Shown: in pieces, positions 37,201-49,090 of the stretch
How the letters are laid out: each line of letters begins with the position of its first letter
Position numbering within the stretch: position 1 is the stretch's first letter
DNA from: Dillenia suffruticosa
Lineage: Eukaryota; Streptophyta; Magnoliopsida; Dilleniales; Dilleniaceae
Reading direction: 5' to 3'
Assembly (NCBI GenBank): GCA_033439265.1
Contig: JAVTVX010000021.1
Span: forward strand, 12,737,001-12,801,000
DNA: 64,000 bases
The notes under the pieces: model-generated
What the model was told of the DNA's origin: nothing
The model's database searches: none
The model's input: only the letters and a program-made list of their open reading frames with translations
Translations under genes and position numbers: made by a program

Positions 37201-38920
37201 GCAGACCAGATATTATTTTGGTAGAGATACCACTTCACAGCCTAGAGTAGCATCAAGTCTATCTGACCAGCTCATCTAGTCCCCAATTTATACAATTATT
37301 TGAAGTCAACAGTTTGAAATGCCTCCAAATTGCCTATTTCCTATCTCCTTTTTCTTTCTTTTTTCTTGGATAGACAAATAATTTTGTTGGAAATAAAAGA
37401 TAAATTATCTATGAGTGTATATATATATATATATATCCACATGAGTGCTAAAAATCAATGCTTGAGGAAGTGATGAAAGCACTCCAGCAGCAGCCGTTAA
37501 TTAAATAATTTGCCTATCTTTTACCCCACAGAGAAAATTGAATGGTCTATGCATTGTGAATGGGACTCCACCAAGGCCGGCAAGGCATTGCCATCCAATG
37601 GAGAAGAACACAAAGTACTTTACCTTAGTTAACATCATTCTCAGAGCAGAAGTGAATGAGACAAGGGACCTTGCCTCAAAAGCTTAGAAACACCAAATTG
37701 ATGCGATGCCCCATTATTGTAGACAGAAGTATCTGCGAAAATGCAACCACTGAATTTTGATCTTTAAGATGTGAAATAGAGAATCCCAACATACCGGCTA
37801 TGTCAGGTATAGCCTTCTAGATCCCCAACTTTTAGATTGGATTCCACCATCTTTTTGCTGTGGAGTGGGAATCATCTCTAGAATTTCCCTCTCCATAAAA
37901 GTCTTTGATAGCCCACCAAACTCTTTATAACCCTTGCCCACCATGCTGTATGGGTAAAAGCTGGAAAATGGCTCCCTTTTCCTCAGATCATTGAAACTCT
38001 TCTACCCTCATGTATTTAACAGCTCCCATAAATTTCAGTTTTCCAATGGATTTCATGAAGCACCTCAAAACAGGTCCCTTAGACTCTCAATTGGATTTTT
38101 TCTTCCTCTCTCTTACTCTAATATGCTTAGTGATCCATCAAGCATTGAAATTCAAGTAAGAAGTGTGTCCTCGATTGATTAGGTTTTGCTTCATGGGTCC
38201 CTTCTTTCATGATATTGTTTGTATTGTCAATAGCATAGTTTTATATATAGTGCTGTGTCTTTTGTCGGTGGTCACTTTCCACTATATTTTCTTGATCATC
38301 ATTGAAGATTTTATTTCACTTCTCTTTAGGAGTGTATACTATTTTTCTTTGAACAAGATAATAACCCTTGGCTCCCAATTCTCCTTTTCAAATTCTTGAT
38401 TGGATCTAAAATTGATTTCTTGTAGTAAGTTTGTTATTGGTTACACATTATTACGATTAACTAATTGAACAACTTCAAATTTGAGCAACTGAGCCTTTAT
38501 GCATTTTGTTCATGTTGTTACTTTTTCTACATGGATGATGACCACTGCAAAATAATTTCTGAGAAGGTTAAGTTAAAAGCCAGAAAATCATTTTAAGTGC
38601 ATGGTTCATTCTATAGCCTGTATCTTGAAAAATTTGCTTTTGGTATTGTGTGACTTATGTATGTTTCTTTTCTGTGTATTGAGAACTGCTTGTACATGTT
38701 TAAGTGCATGTGGGCATGGGTGTCTCTCCACAATAACTTTTTTCTATTTAGAATGGTCTTTTTTTTGTGGCAATCATATTTTAGTGATTGTTGCTGAATT
38801 CATGTGTAATTATCCTGCCACTTTCTGCAGCAAGTGGACCTGGTAGATGCAAAATCAATAATGGAGGTTGTTGGCATGATAGCAAAGATAATCAAACCTT
38901 CTCCGCTTGTTTGGTTTGTG

Positions 38921-38960
<40 letters not shown>

Positions 38961-41633
38961 TTTACTTCTAATTCCATTTTTTGCTTTTAACAGGATGTTG
39001 AAAACAGTAAATGCCAGTGCCCTGTAGGATTTAAAGGTGATGGTGTCAAGAGTTGTGAAGGTAAGGCAGGCTTAACTTACTATATTCTTCCCTTGGTGGG
39101 CACAAGTAATCTACATGATCACATTCAACTCGACTTGAAAAGAACCATCGGCAAATCCTTTTCTTTTCACTAGCCTTGATGAAAAAATTTCCAGCTACTT
39201 GATTATGGATTTTTAATTGCTAGTACAGGGGTGGGTCTTCTGTTGCTGTCTTTCAGGATGTTAATTTTATTGCTTCCCTGTCTTGTTTTTGTTCTCTCTA
39301 GTGTACTAGATGGCATCCATTTGGATTAGTTTATTCTTCAACTGCAGCAACACTTTTTAGTCCTGTTCAATTTCATCTCGAAATTTCTTTTCCTTAATGA
39401 TAGGTCTCTAGATCCTCTGAGGCTATAGCCTGCAACTGCCTCCAAAACTACCTTCAACTCCATGTTTTATCTCTTTCTAAGCACCGATAACCATCATTAT
39501 CTTAAAAAGTAAAGTTGAACTTCTACCTTGTTTTACCTTCTTTTATTTCATTGTGATGGAACTACGTTTATAAAAAAATATATATATATTTTTAAAAAAA
39601 GGGATTCCTTTACAGGATAAGTGAGAAAAATAATATTTTATTGAACAGGGGATTCCTTTAAAAGGATAAATGAGCAAAATACTACTGTTTGCAACATTAA
39701 TGATAGGAAAATGACTTCAATTTATGGGGAAATCACAGAATTATCATAACTCTTTCCACAAATTTTTTTAAAGAACATTTTGTTGGATCCTTTTCTATAA
39801 TTCAGCTTGCTTGAATTTTGCCTTTTGTTTGAATTGTCTAGTTGAGCCTTTAATGGGGAATTTTGCTTCTATAGTAGAAAGATGAAGAACCATTTTGTCA
39901 ACTTGTTAGATGCCCAATACATGTTGAGCCTTCAAAATGATGAAATTGTTAAAATAACCTGCTGACAGAGTGAGAACAAAGGATGTGGTGTTGTGACTTT
40001 TTTGGATTTGATATAAGTATTGCTGGCATTATTGTTCTAGATTCAGACTTTTTTCAAGTAAAATTGCAATTGCAAATCAAAGTATTTGTTTGACCCTAAT
40101 GTTTTCTTGTGAATTATAGATCAGAATTGCAGCTCAGAAATTTTTACTTCCAATTTGTGTCCATGCATTTAAAAGTTTGAGTTTCAGTTTAAAGGCATCC
40201 TGGAATAAAGCAATATGTTCTTCCTCTATCAATAATATATGTATATTTTTTGTCTGCTTTTCTATTTACCCACAGATATTGATGAATGCAATGAGAAAAA
40301 GGCCTGTCAGTGCCCTGAATGCAGCTGCAAGAATACTTGGGGTAGCTACGAGTGTTCTTGCAGTGGGGATCTTCTGTACATTAGAGACCATGACACATGC
40401 ATCAGTGAGATCGCCAACTTAAGCTTTGTGACTCACTTTTCTCCTAGAGTATCATATGTTTGTTGGTTGTCATTATGTGCTGTTTACTTTTATCTGCAGG
40501 TAAGAGAGCTAGTGAAACTAAATCTGCATGGACTGCTGTGTGGATCATTTTAATTGGTTTAGCTATGACTGCTGGTGGAGCATATCTTGTATACAAATAC
40601 AGATTACGGGTCAGTTCTGATGCGTATCACCTTATGTCGGATCTTTAATTCCAGCATTATTTAATCATTTTGGAACTGGCTGGTTTCTTATCTCCCAGAC
40701 CCTTCTCAAAATGAAAAGAAGAAAACAAACAAAACTGTAGAAATTGATTAATAGAAACAGTAGCCTTTTCCACTACTGTCCCTGCAATGGGAAGTCAGTA
40801 TGGTCCTGACTTATAAAGTTCTGCTTTGATAAATCCAATCAAGACCTGCCTTTCTGTAGGTGTTTGAATAGATGTTGTAGTATTAAATCTGGAAGTGTTT
40901 TGAAGTAAGCTTTAGGACTAATATATGGCCCAGAATGTGGTTTTTCTATTTCATGAAACTGATGCTCAGTTATTCTTTAAGACCGAGCTAGATGTCCTTT
41001 ACTGTGTAAAATTCTTAAAGTATCCCAGGAAACACGTGGGGCCTGGGGTGGGCAATTTGAATACTTCTTTTTATTAAGATGAGGCTGCTTTATGGATTTG
41101 AATCTGAGACATCTAATAACTACGCAAGCTACTTTACCATTTAAATTCAAATTTTGATGGTTTTAGCACCTTAAATTAGACTAAATGTGATGATGTCTGT
41201 TGGTCTGACCATGCTCACTCATTTCATGCTTCCAGCTTGAGACTTCATGGGTTCAGTGAGGCTTTGCCTTGTCTAGCTAATTTTTTATTTTGGTGAGAGA
41301 GTTGGGCCTTACAGCCTGGCCCATCTTGCTCAAGTTGCAGTGGCAAAAATCAGTTTGTGCTTCTTTTATTCCTGTTTATCACCATAAACTCATAAATTCT
41401 AGGACATATTAGTGCAAATTTATACACTGATGGCTTCAAAGCTGAGACTTTGTGGTGTTGAAACTTTTTGTTGACGCTTACATTTCTGGATGCTAATGTA
41501 GTATGTATGATGCCTTTGCCTTTTCCAGTCATACATGGACTCTGAGATCAGAGCTATAATGGCACAATACATGCCTCTGGACAGCCAACAAGAAGTGCCA
41601 AATCATGTCAGCGACGAACTGCAACATGCTTGA
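31265..41633 (+). CDS. Vacuolar sorting receptor (BP-80/VSR family)
   Basis: Twelve exons (31265-31547, 33113-33805, 33888-33976, 34123-34192, 34264-34347, 34438-34514, 34595-34676, 38831-38913, 38994-39060, 40276-40404, 40500-40609, 41529-41633) give 623 residues, the usual VSR length. A signal peptide ([19 protein letters not shown]) is followed by the protease-associated domain ([28 protein letters not shown]), the VSR-specific central region ([32 protein letters not shown]), and Cys-rich EGF-like repeats ([48 protein letters not shown]). A single membrane span follows ([18 protein letters not shown] and neighbours). The cytosolic tail holds the YMPL tyrosine sorting signal (Tyr603-Leu606). 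VSRs bind NPIR-type and C-terminal vacuolar signals of cargo in the Golgi/TGN and return from prevacuolar compartments. No catalytic or structural element seems lost. Intron 7 is unusually long (34677-38830). Confidence 0.96.
37413..37434. repeat. (TA)n microsatellite in VSR intron 7
   Basis: Pure TA run of about 10 units in the long intron. Confidence 0.8.
38926..38956. repeat. (CT)n microsatellite in VSR intron 8
   Basis: About 15 CT units starting only 12 bases after the exon 8 donor, in an 80-bp intron. It makes up much of the intron and lies in the region expected to hold the polypyrimidine tract. Confidence 0.85.
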
Positions 41634-44058
41634 AGGACCAAATCAATTGTTTAGTAAGTTGCCAAGAAACCTTTCAAGAACATGGTTTGACCCGCCTCAT
41701 CTACCTGTAAGAATCTCAAGGGATGGCTTCTTTAGCCTTTGTAAGATATGTTTGGACAACAATGAGAAATTGAAATATGAAAAACCAAATGACAAATTGT
41801 CCCAGTATTATTAAAGTAACAAAGCTGAATATTTGAAGTAGGCATTGTTTGTGGGACAGTTTGTAAGATCAAGGTCGTGCGGTGGCAGGACAAACATTTG
41901 TTGACATTGTGAAGGCGTTGTTGCCTAAGTTAGGTTACACCTCTGTAATTTTCAAGTGCCTTACCATTTCTCATTTCTTTATCCATGGAGGATCATACAT
42001 TCTGATTGCAATAAATCTGGATTGTAAAAGGGAATTATATGCACCCCGGTTTCAGAGAATAGCCTTTTTCATCTCTCCTTCTCTTTATAGCGTTCGATTC
42101 TTAGGTTGGGATACCATTCCATTGAATAGTTGGTGGCTGAACTTGAAATTATGTTTTGTAGAACTTAAAAGTTTTAGGGTTTGATGAAGGGGGGCATTTT
42201 GTGATTGCAAATGAACTAAGCCCTTCATGTGCGGCGGGTGATTCGACTTGTTAAAAGCCTGGTTTGACTCATAAATTTTGCAAAATTAGCGAAGTATCAA
42301 TTCAATTTTGGTTCTCGTTTATTAAACGAGCTGAGTTGAACATAAAGGCTGGGCTTGTTTGTATGTGGAGGTCGTTTACAATTTGGTTCACTCGACTAAC
42401 TAGAAGTCAAGATTGAATACATGAGTAGTTTAGGCTCATATCCAAAACAAGATTTGGCCCATCTCTGCTTAGGCTCTTTTTATATTTTATATTTTATATT
42501 TTTGGGTATATAGGAAGGCTCTAATTCAAAATATTTTAAAAAGAGAAGGGGACGATGCCAGTTAAATTATAATTCATTCGCATATCAGTTTAGTTGTTTA
42601 GAAAATAATGAATTTGGACACTCGGGAAAATCTTGATTTTGGTATTGAGAAGGAAAGAAATCTAAATTTTGGGATTCTTTCAAAACCATTTTCAGTCTAG
42701 ATTAAATTCTTGAGATTGAAAATACCCTCGCATTGAAACGGGGCTATCATGATCGACCAAACTCTTGAAATTAAAAATAATTTTAGGGAGACCACAAATC
42801 GGATATTTTTTTTCCTAATACCAAAATTGAACAATGGTCTAATTTTTAAGGGTCAAAGCGGGCCGGTTTTAAGGCTGAATCGGCCCTTGATCATGTCTAG
42901 ACCATGGGAACCATAGAAAGCAGCTTTGTCTGGGTCCTCCTTTTGGTTGATGTGGTGCCTTTATTCGACTCCCATATCATGTGCCGAACCAGTAAAGCCA
43001 AAACGCTTTGAAGGACAAGCTCTTAAACTTTCAGAGATTCCTCGTTCAAATTGAACTTTTGAAGCATGATTTGTACTGGTTAGCTAATATCTCTACTAAT
43101 CGCCTAGTATCTCGTGCTGGTTTGCCATTAAATTATGCAGAATGACAAAGATAGTTTCTATTAGATAGTCCCTGATTATTTAACTTTTCCATGGAAAACC
43201 AGAACCCTATGTTGGAAAATGTGAATCTCCAACTTGGGTCACTGTCCAATTGTCCCTGCACATCTCAGAAACATTTCCAAGTTGTTTGTCAAACATCTTG
43301 GACAAGGAGAAAAAGATCAACAGTTACATATAGAACAACTCAGTCCAATGTTTTTCTTAAATGATATAGCTCAAAGTTGTCAAATTCCCTTATGCTCTGC
43401 ATCTACAATAAGGCATCCATAATGGAGGATGTTAAAGGTAGATGGGTAGCTCATCTTAACCCGAAGACCCTTCAAATCCTAACGCAACAAAAAGAGAGTC
43501 GGCCAATAGATATATATTACTAATCAAAGTGCCTGTCGAGTAGCTGCTTTTTTTCAGGAAATTCAAGGCCCGCCTATATGGTAATCATGAAACTCATCTA
43601 CAAACATGAGTACAAACTAATCGAACTATTTTTTAGTAAATTTTGACTCTATTCAACAAATACTTAGTCCAAAATGCCAAATATAATTAGATTTGAAAAT
43701 TAATTTATCAAAAAATTGGAGTTTAAATTTCTTTCATATAAATAATTAATTAAAAATTGAATCCAATCCGATTAACTAAATAAATAGATTGAATTTAAAT
43801 TATTTGAAAATAAATTTTGACTATCCCATGGCTCCATGAGTAGTATGAAACATGGTGGTAAAAATGGAGGAACAATTAAATTCATTATGGTATCAATGTT
43901 CATGAAGGTTATTGCTCATTCATTACATACATAATTGAACAAAGTTCATAACTTGATCAATTAATTAAGCTCATTACAAAAGGTAAAATCTTCTTCCGCA
44001 ATGAATTAAGATTGAGATGATAAAATGCATATCAACCCCACTCAACATGTTAAGGTGA
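41634..44058. other. Convergent spacer between VSR and bHLH genes
   Basis: Holds the 3' UTR of the VSR gene and of the bHLH gene. No coding exon is recognised; the largest ORF (41882-42184) has no conserved features. Confidence 0.5.
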
Positions 44059-45665
44059 TCAAGGCGAGGAGATATTCAAATCGAGCCCTGGATCCATTCC
44101 TTTGTAGGCAATTGGTGCATACATCCAATGGTCATCCGAGCTTAAGAGCTACAAGGAAAATGCATGGAATCAGATCTTTTTGCTGAAGGGTTTCACGTCT
44201 TACAAGCAATTATTCCACTAGTGTGTAAATTAACCTAAGAGGAGCCCCATCGCCGCAACATAGCTCTAGGATGGCCCCCCATAGCTCGAGACTCAAGTGA
44301 AAAAAGGTTAATAGGTTAATTATTTGACATGGTATATGCTGGTCTGTATTCAACTGCTGGATCTTTAATATATTTCTTTCCTTACGATGAATTTTTATTA
44401 CTAATTTTTTTCACCCTAATTTTGTGGAGTGTCATCAATTTCAACATACCCAAAATCAATTTCAGTTACATTCTTCCAACTTCAAAGCATGCAAGTGGCA
44501 TTGAGTTACTCATACCTTGATTTGTAGTTGCAAGAATTTCACGTATCGTACAGCTTCTTCAAGCATCGTGCTAATATCAACCTGTCATACCAAGAAACTT
44601 GTTTTTCAGGACAAGAAATTGAACAGCTATAACTCCAAATTGAAAAGATAAATATAAATAAATAATGCATGCATGTCCCACCCACCTTTGTTCCATTTGG
44701 GACTAGGCCCTGCAATATCCTCAACCGCTCATTTATCCTTTCCCTTCTTTTCTGCAAGTTTAACAGATAGATGTGACTGTCAACCCTACCATGTAAGGCA
44801 CTACATATCTTATGGTCTAAGTGCATGTACCATGAGTAGTGATTATGTACCCTTGCATAGACACTCTGTGGATCTGTGGCTGATCCCCTACTGGCTCTTG
44901 TTCTCCCATTCAAGTTAAGCGCTGCTGCTGCTTTTGAGCTTGAAGTCACTCCTTCATTCACATCCTGAGAAGCAACAGAGTCATCCTCTGAGCAGTAACT
45001 GCTGGAGTGCCTCCAATGGTGCACGGGTTTTTTGTTCTCTTCAGTGTTGCTGGTAGATGCAACATTTGGGTTGATCTTTGGTTTTACATGTTTATTGCTC
45101 TTCTCAATGTGTATAACTAAGTCAATATCAATCTGCTTGCAATTATTATAAGACTGAAATAATTTTGTCATCCTCGTAAGAGGAAAACACAAGACTGCAT
45201 TAACAAAGTTTTGACACTTACATCTTCTGAACTTCATGTTCTTTTCTTAGGATTTTCTGACAAATTGTAGCTTTTATCTTCTGTCACGCAAGCTAGCCCT
45301 TGAATGTCCACATCTTTGCCAAGCCGCAAACTCTCAGCAAGAACTGCATTAGGGTCACTCAGGTGGTAGTTTTCATGACCTGAAGGAAAAAAACTTGCAC
45401 TACTACCACTGCTACAGTCAACACCTTTTGGAACACAGAATAAATTAGAATTAACAGCATCAAATGCATAAATTAAACTTTCATTGCCATCTGCCATGCT
45501 TGTGGTGGCTTCATGACCAGTCCAAAATGCTGGTGGGGCTCCTAAGCTCGAACCAGCGTCTATCTCATTAGGAAATGAGAAGTTACTAAGCAACTGTGCC
45601 ATGAAATCAACCTCCTCAGAGGTGTAAAGTCCACCTAGAGGGTTCCATTCTGCTTCTGAATCCAT
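44059..45665 (-). pseudogene. RSL/RHD6-like bHLH transcription factor with an in-frame stop before the bHLH domain
   Basis: Exons on the minus strand are 45222-45665, 44851-45132, 44686-44751, 44516-44581 and 44059-44148. They carry the class VIII RSL signature: NLNGRTRASRGSATDPQSVY, then AR|KRRERINERLRILQGLVPNG, TKVDISTMLEEAVRYVKFLQ, LLSSDDHWMYAPIAYKGMDP and a stop. Family members (RSL2/RSL4, bHLH84/85) control root-hair growth. Exon 1 ends ENPKKRT-TGA-SSED followed by a good donor (gtaagt). The TGA at 45234-45236 sits where relatives usually have Arg, so one C-to-T change (CGA to TGA) would explain it. All other splice sites and phases are intact (315 codons including the stop). It may be a recent pseudogene, a null allele or a sequencing error. 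Skipping the stop through a weak donor (TGC|gtgaca, 60 bases upstream of the TGA) is possible but unlikely. Confidence 0.8.
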
Positions 45666-48600
45666 TAGCTTTACTATCTTTAGAAGCTAATATGAAACAA
45701 AGGGCCTTTGCTACTTTTTGAGTATTTTTTGAAAGAAAGGCTTCCATGCTGAAAGCTAAGATTAGAAGACATTCTTATACCCAACAACAATAGAAAATAG
45801 TTTGTATGGATAGATCTCTCCCTTGAAAGAAAAACTCAATTTTTAATTACAATGATTAGAAAAACAAAAATCTGCACGAGTTTGTGATGGGCCCAGGAAC
45901 AACTCGGAGTAGACTTGGTTCAGGCAATAGAATATCAAGTTTTAACCTTTCAATGATATTAAACTTCCAGAACTTATTAAAAAAAAAAAAAACATAATGT
46001 GAATGATTAAAGAAAGGCAATGAAATTTAGATCAGGAGTAAAAAATTTTTGTTAAAGAAAGGACCAGATCCAGGAGTTGATAGAACAAAAGAGTCACCTT
46101 GAGAATGAGGGCCTATAGATGGTTGCATTAGGATAATAAAGATAATGTCAGCACTATAGGACGGATCACGGCAACAGGTTTGAAATTATTAAAAGATTAC
46201 ATAACCAAGCAGATATCTTCCAAATTAGATCCTTGTCTCCTTTAATGGTGTAAACTTAACAAGTGCTCCCTGAATTTAAAAACTGAACACCTGTTCAGAA
46301 GAAGAGAAAGCCATATATTTATGCAACTTCAGAATATGATAGTTGCCCACAGAATGTGAGACAGGGTGAAGACCTTAATACACTCTTTCCATTTGAAGAC
46401 ACGAAGATTTGGACTGGAGAGGTGAAATCTCTCTAGGAAATTCCTAGTCGAAACATTCCAAGCATCCTATTTCCACCAATGAAAATTATAGAGAAGTTGT
46501 CCACTATTTAAGGCGCAAGACCACATAAGGCATTTCTAATAATAGAATTGACATAAAGCATTCCACTCTCAGCTCCTTAGACATTCATGTCAGGTAGAAG
46601 AACTAGAAAGAGAATGGCATTGAACACATGTTGGAACAGGAAATGGATTACATGAATCAAAACCACTGACAATACCAAACTTCTTTCTTAGATATACCCC
46701 CCCCCCAAAAAAACAAAAAACAAAAAAAGGGCTTCATAACAAATCTATTTGCACAAGAAGAATTCAAACTGAGCCCCAGTTTATCAATATGGTTCACCAC
46801 ATTGGACATGCCATTTACCGTTCTCCATACCTTTTTTTCCATTTTGTGACTTCTCATGGGCATCATAGTGTGCTCCTAACCTAGGGGTCCTTTCAAAATA
46901 CAAAGCATAACACAAGTAGATATATGACTGAAATGCTGCTTGCGCCAACCAAAAATGAAGGTTAAATGATAAACCTAGTAGGACTTAGGAGGGACAACAA
47001 AGGATAATCCCAAGATACAAGTGCCGCCTTAGCTTATTAAAACTGAAACTTCCCAATAGTTTTACCATTGATAATAATTCCTTTTCAACAAAGTGGTCCC
47101 ACACTAGCCAAATATAGGTCAGAAAAAGCCAGGGCACCAGGATAAAATGACATGCTGTATACCCATCCTAGGATCTCTGTAGTGAGGTGTCAGACTTGTA
47201 GACTAGAGGTCCTCCAGATTGTGCTTTCAAACTTTGGGAGACAAATTTTATCAGTAAATCAAGAGAAATGGAAGTACCAATGGCTGTAAGGAAGGCTAAA
47301 GGCGGTAAATTTAGTTTAAAAAATAAAAATTAGAGATACAATTACAGACATCATTTGTCCTCATGTCTCATCATTAAAGAAAACTAGTAACTAGCACATG
47401 CATGAACACATTTAGTAGCTTCATATTTACAATGTCTAATAGCTGCCTTAATGGAATCTAAGCTTTTAGGGTTGCATTTTCTAACTGGTATATTTGTAAG
47501 AAGCACGGTTTCCATGCCAGCAATAACATAGCGAGATAGATCAACTTATGACTCGGTTAGGAAAATAAGGAAAAAGAAAAATTATCCAAAGGATCAGATA
47601 ATTTGGCCATTCTTTTGGAGGGATTGATCTAAATTATCATTTTGGATATAATATCCTATAAAAAAAGGTAGATGGGATCTTTGTTTCATAACCAATGAAA
47701 CATTTACTTATTTAGCATTACTGCAAGCTAGTCTTTCTCAATTTCCCAGCAGACAACAAGCTCCTTTAAAGACCTACTATAACTGGTCCCTAATGACTAA
47801 CACCCGACCACTTCAAGCTCTTACAGCTGATGTGAATCACCCACAAGCATCGTAGTATATGTTCCTCTCTATCTTAAACATGCCACATCTATTTCTGCTA
47901 TCTAGACCTCTTCTCTCTCTTTTTCTTGCACTCTGGTAGTTCTACATGGCAAGGCACACCGCACCACAACATTTGAGGGTTACAATATAGTTGTTTCCTC
48001 AACAAAGGACAACTTATGCAAATCCTGCATGCTATGACAACCTAAAAATTTCGAAGAGTTGGAACGGAAACTTATTTTCTATGGCTTCAATAACAACCTT
48101 ATGTTAGAAAGTTGTTCGGTCAGAGAAGCTAGAGTACATGAGCTACCTGTCAGCTTTTCTTTATATAAAAACAATCTTTTCCCTCATTTTTCCTTCCTAA
48201 CTGAAATTTTCTTCTAGGAATTCTAACTGCGACAACATTGTCCTTTAAATGTATTATCCCAAAGAATGTATCATCGAGAACTTGATAATAAAAAGTATTC
48301 TTCCTCTCTTGTTTTGATTTTTGATAGTTCTATCCTAAATTATCAAACATCCGACTCAAAAATTTAGGATTAAGGTTGAGTTTTTTGTTATTATCGTATC
48401 CTAAACTACCATACGTAAGCGAGCAAACCTGATGACTCCATTATTGCAAACCGATAAAACTTGAATAAAGTATCCAAAGGAGTAAAATATGCCACCTAAA
48501 CTTGTGTGCCTTGCGTGTGTGCTCATGTTAGAAACAATTTCCCAGCATTACGGATATACACATTTGAAAGTCATTTATTATATCATAACATAGGAAATGC

Positions 48601-48980
48601 AAAAGTGAAACAACTGACTGATCATCACCATACGCACAATACGCAACAACCCTAATCATTTAAATCAAGAGAGAAGAACCCACAATCCAACGGTATGTCT
48701 ATAATTATAAATAAATAAATAAGGCATTAAATAAAATGAAGAAAAACAAGCAACTGTGAATAGGTAAAATGAAATACTAAAACCCCCAACTTTCTCCATC
48801 TCACAATTTGCAGAAGGGAAATTTCAAATTCAAGCCCAAATTTTGATTTTTCAAAAAATTATAAAACCCCAGAATCCAAAACCCTAGAAACTTCAAGAAT
48901 TGATAGACAAGTAGCAGAAAAAACTCTAGATTTTAGCCTAGTAGAGAAATATTTACCTAAAATCAACTCTTTAGAAGACA
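45666..48980. other. Upstream region or long 5' intron of the bHLH gene
   Basis: No coding exon is recognised on either strand in 3.3 kb. If the candidate leader exon at about 48965-49090 belongs to the bHLH gene, this is a 5' UTR intron ending at a cattattag-type acceptor near 45690 (minus strand). Confidence 0.4.
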
Positions 48981-49090
48981 TTTCACTGCTCAGATTCCCG
49001 CGAAGTTCACGGGAACCCACGCGTATTTGATGAGTCCTTTCCGATTTTTTATCCCAAATTAAAAAAAAATAAATACTAGCGCCGCCCATC
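48955..49090 (-). other. Possible 5' leader exon with short upstream ORF
   Basis: On the minus strand a GC-richer stretch contains ATG TCT TCT AAA GAG TTG ATT TTA G followed by a good donor (gtaaat, near 48959). It looks like a first exon, either coding (MSSKELIL) or a leader of the downstream bHLH gene. I found no second exon that continues it in frame with conserved sequence. Confidence 0.3.

Noticed and set aside
41882-42184. 100-aa ORF downstream of the VSR gene
   Set aside because: It has no conserved features, lies in the probable 3' UTR or spacer, and has no promoter-like context.
45133-45237. Reinitiation at the ATG overlapping the bHLH stop as a way to make a functional factor
   Set aside because: Once intron 1 is spliced the frame from this ATG stops after about six codons, so it works only with intron 1 retained; treated as a minor possibility.
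46657-46866. 69-aa ORF upstream of the bHLH gene
   Set aside because: It spans a poly-C/poly-A stretch (gives WGGG and FF runs), has no flanking splice logic and no homology I know.
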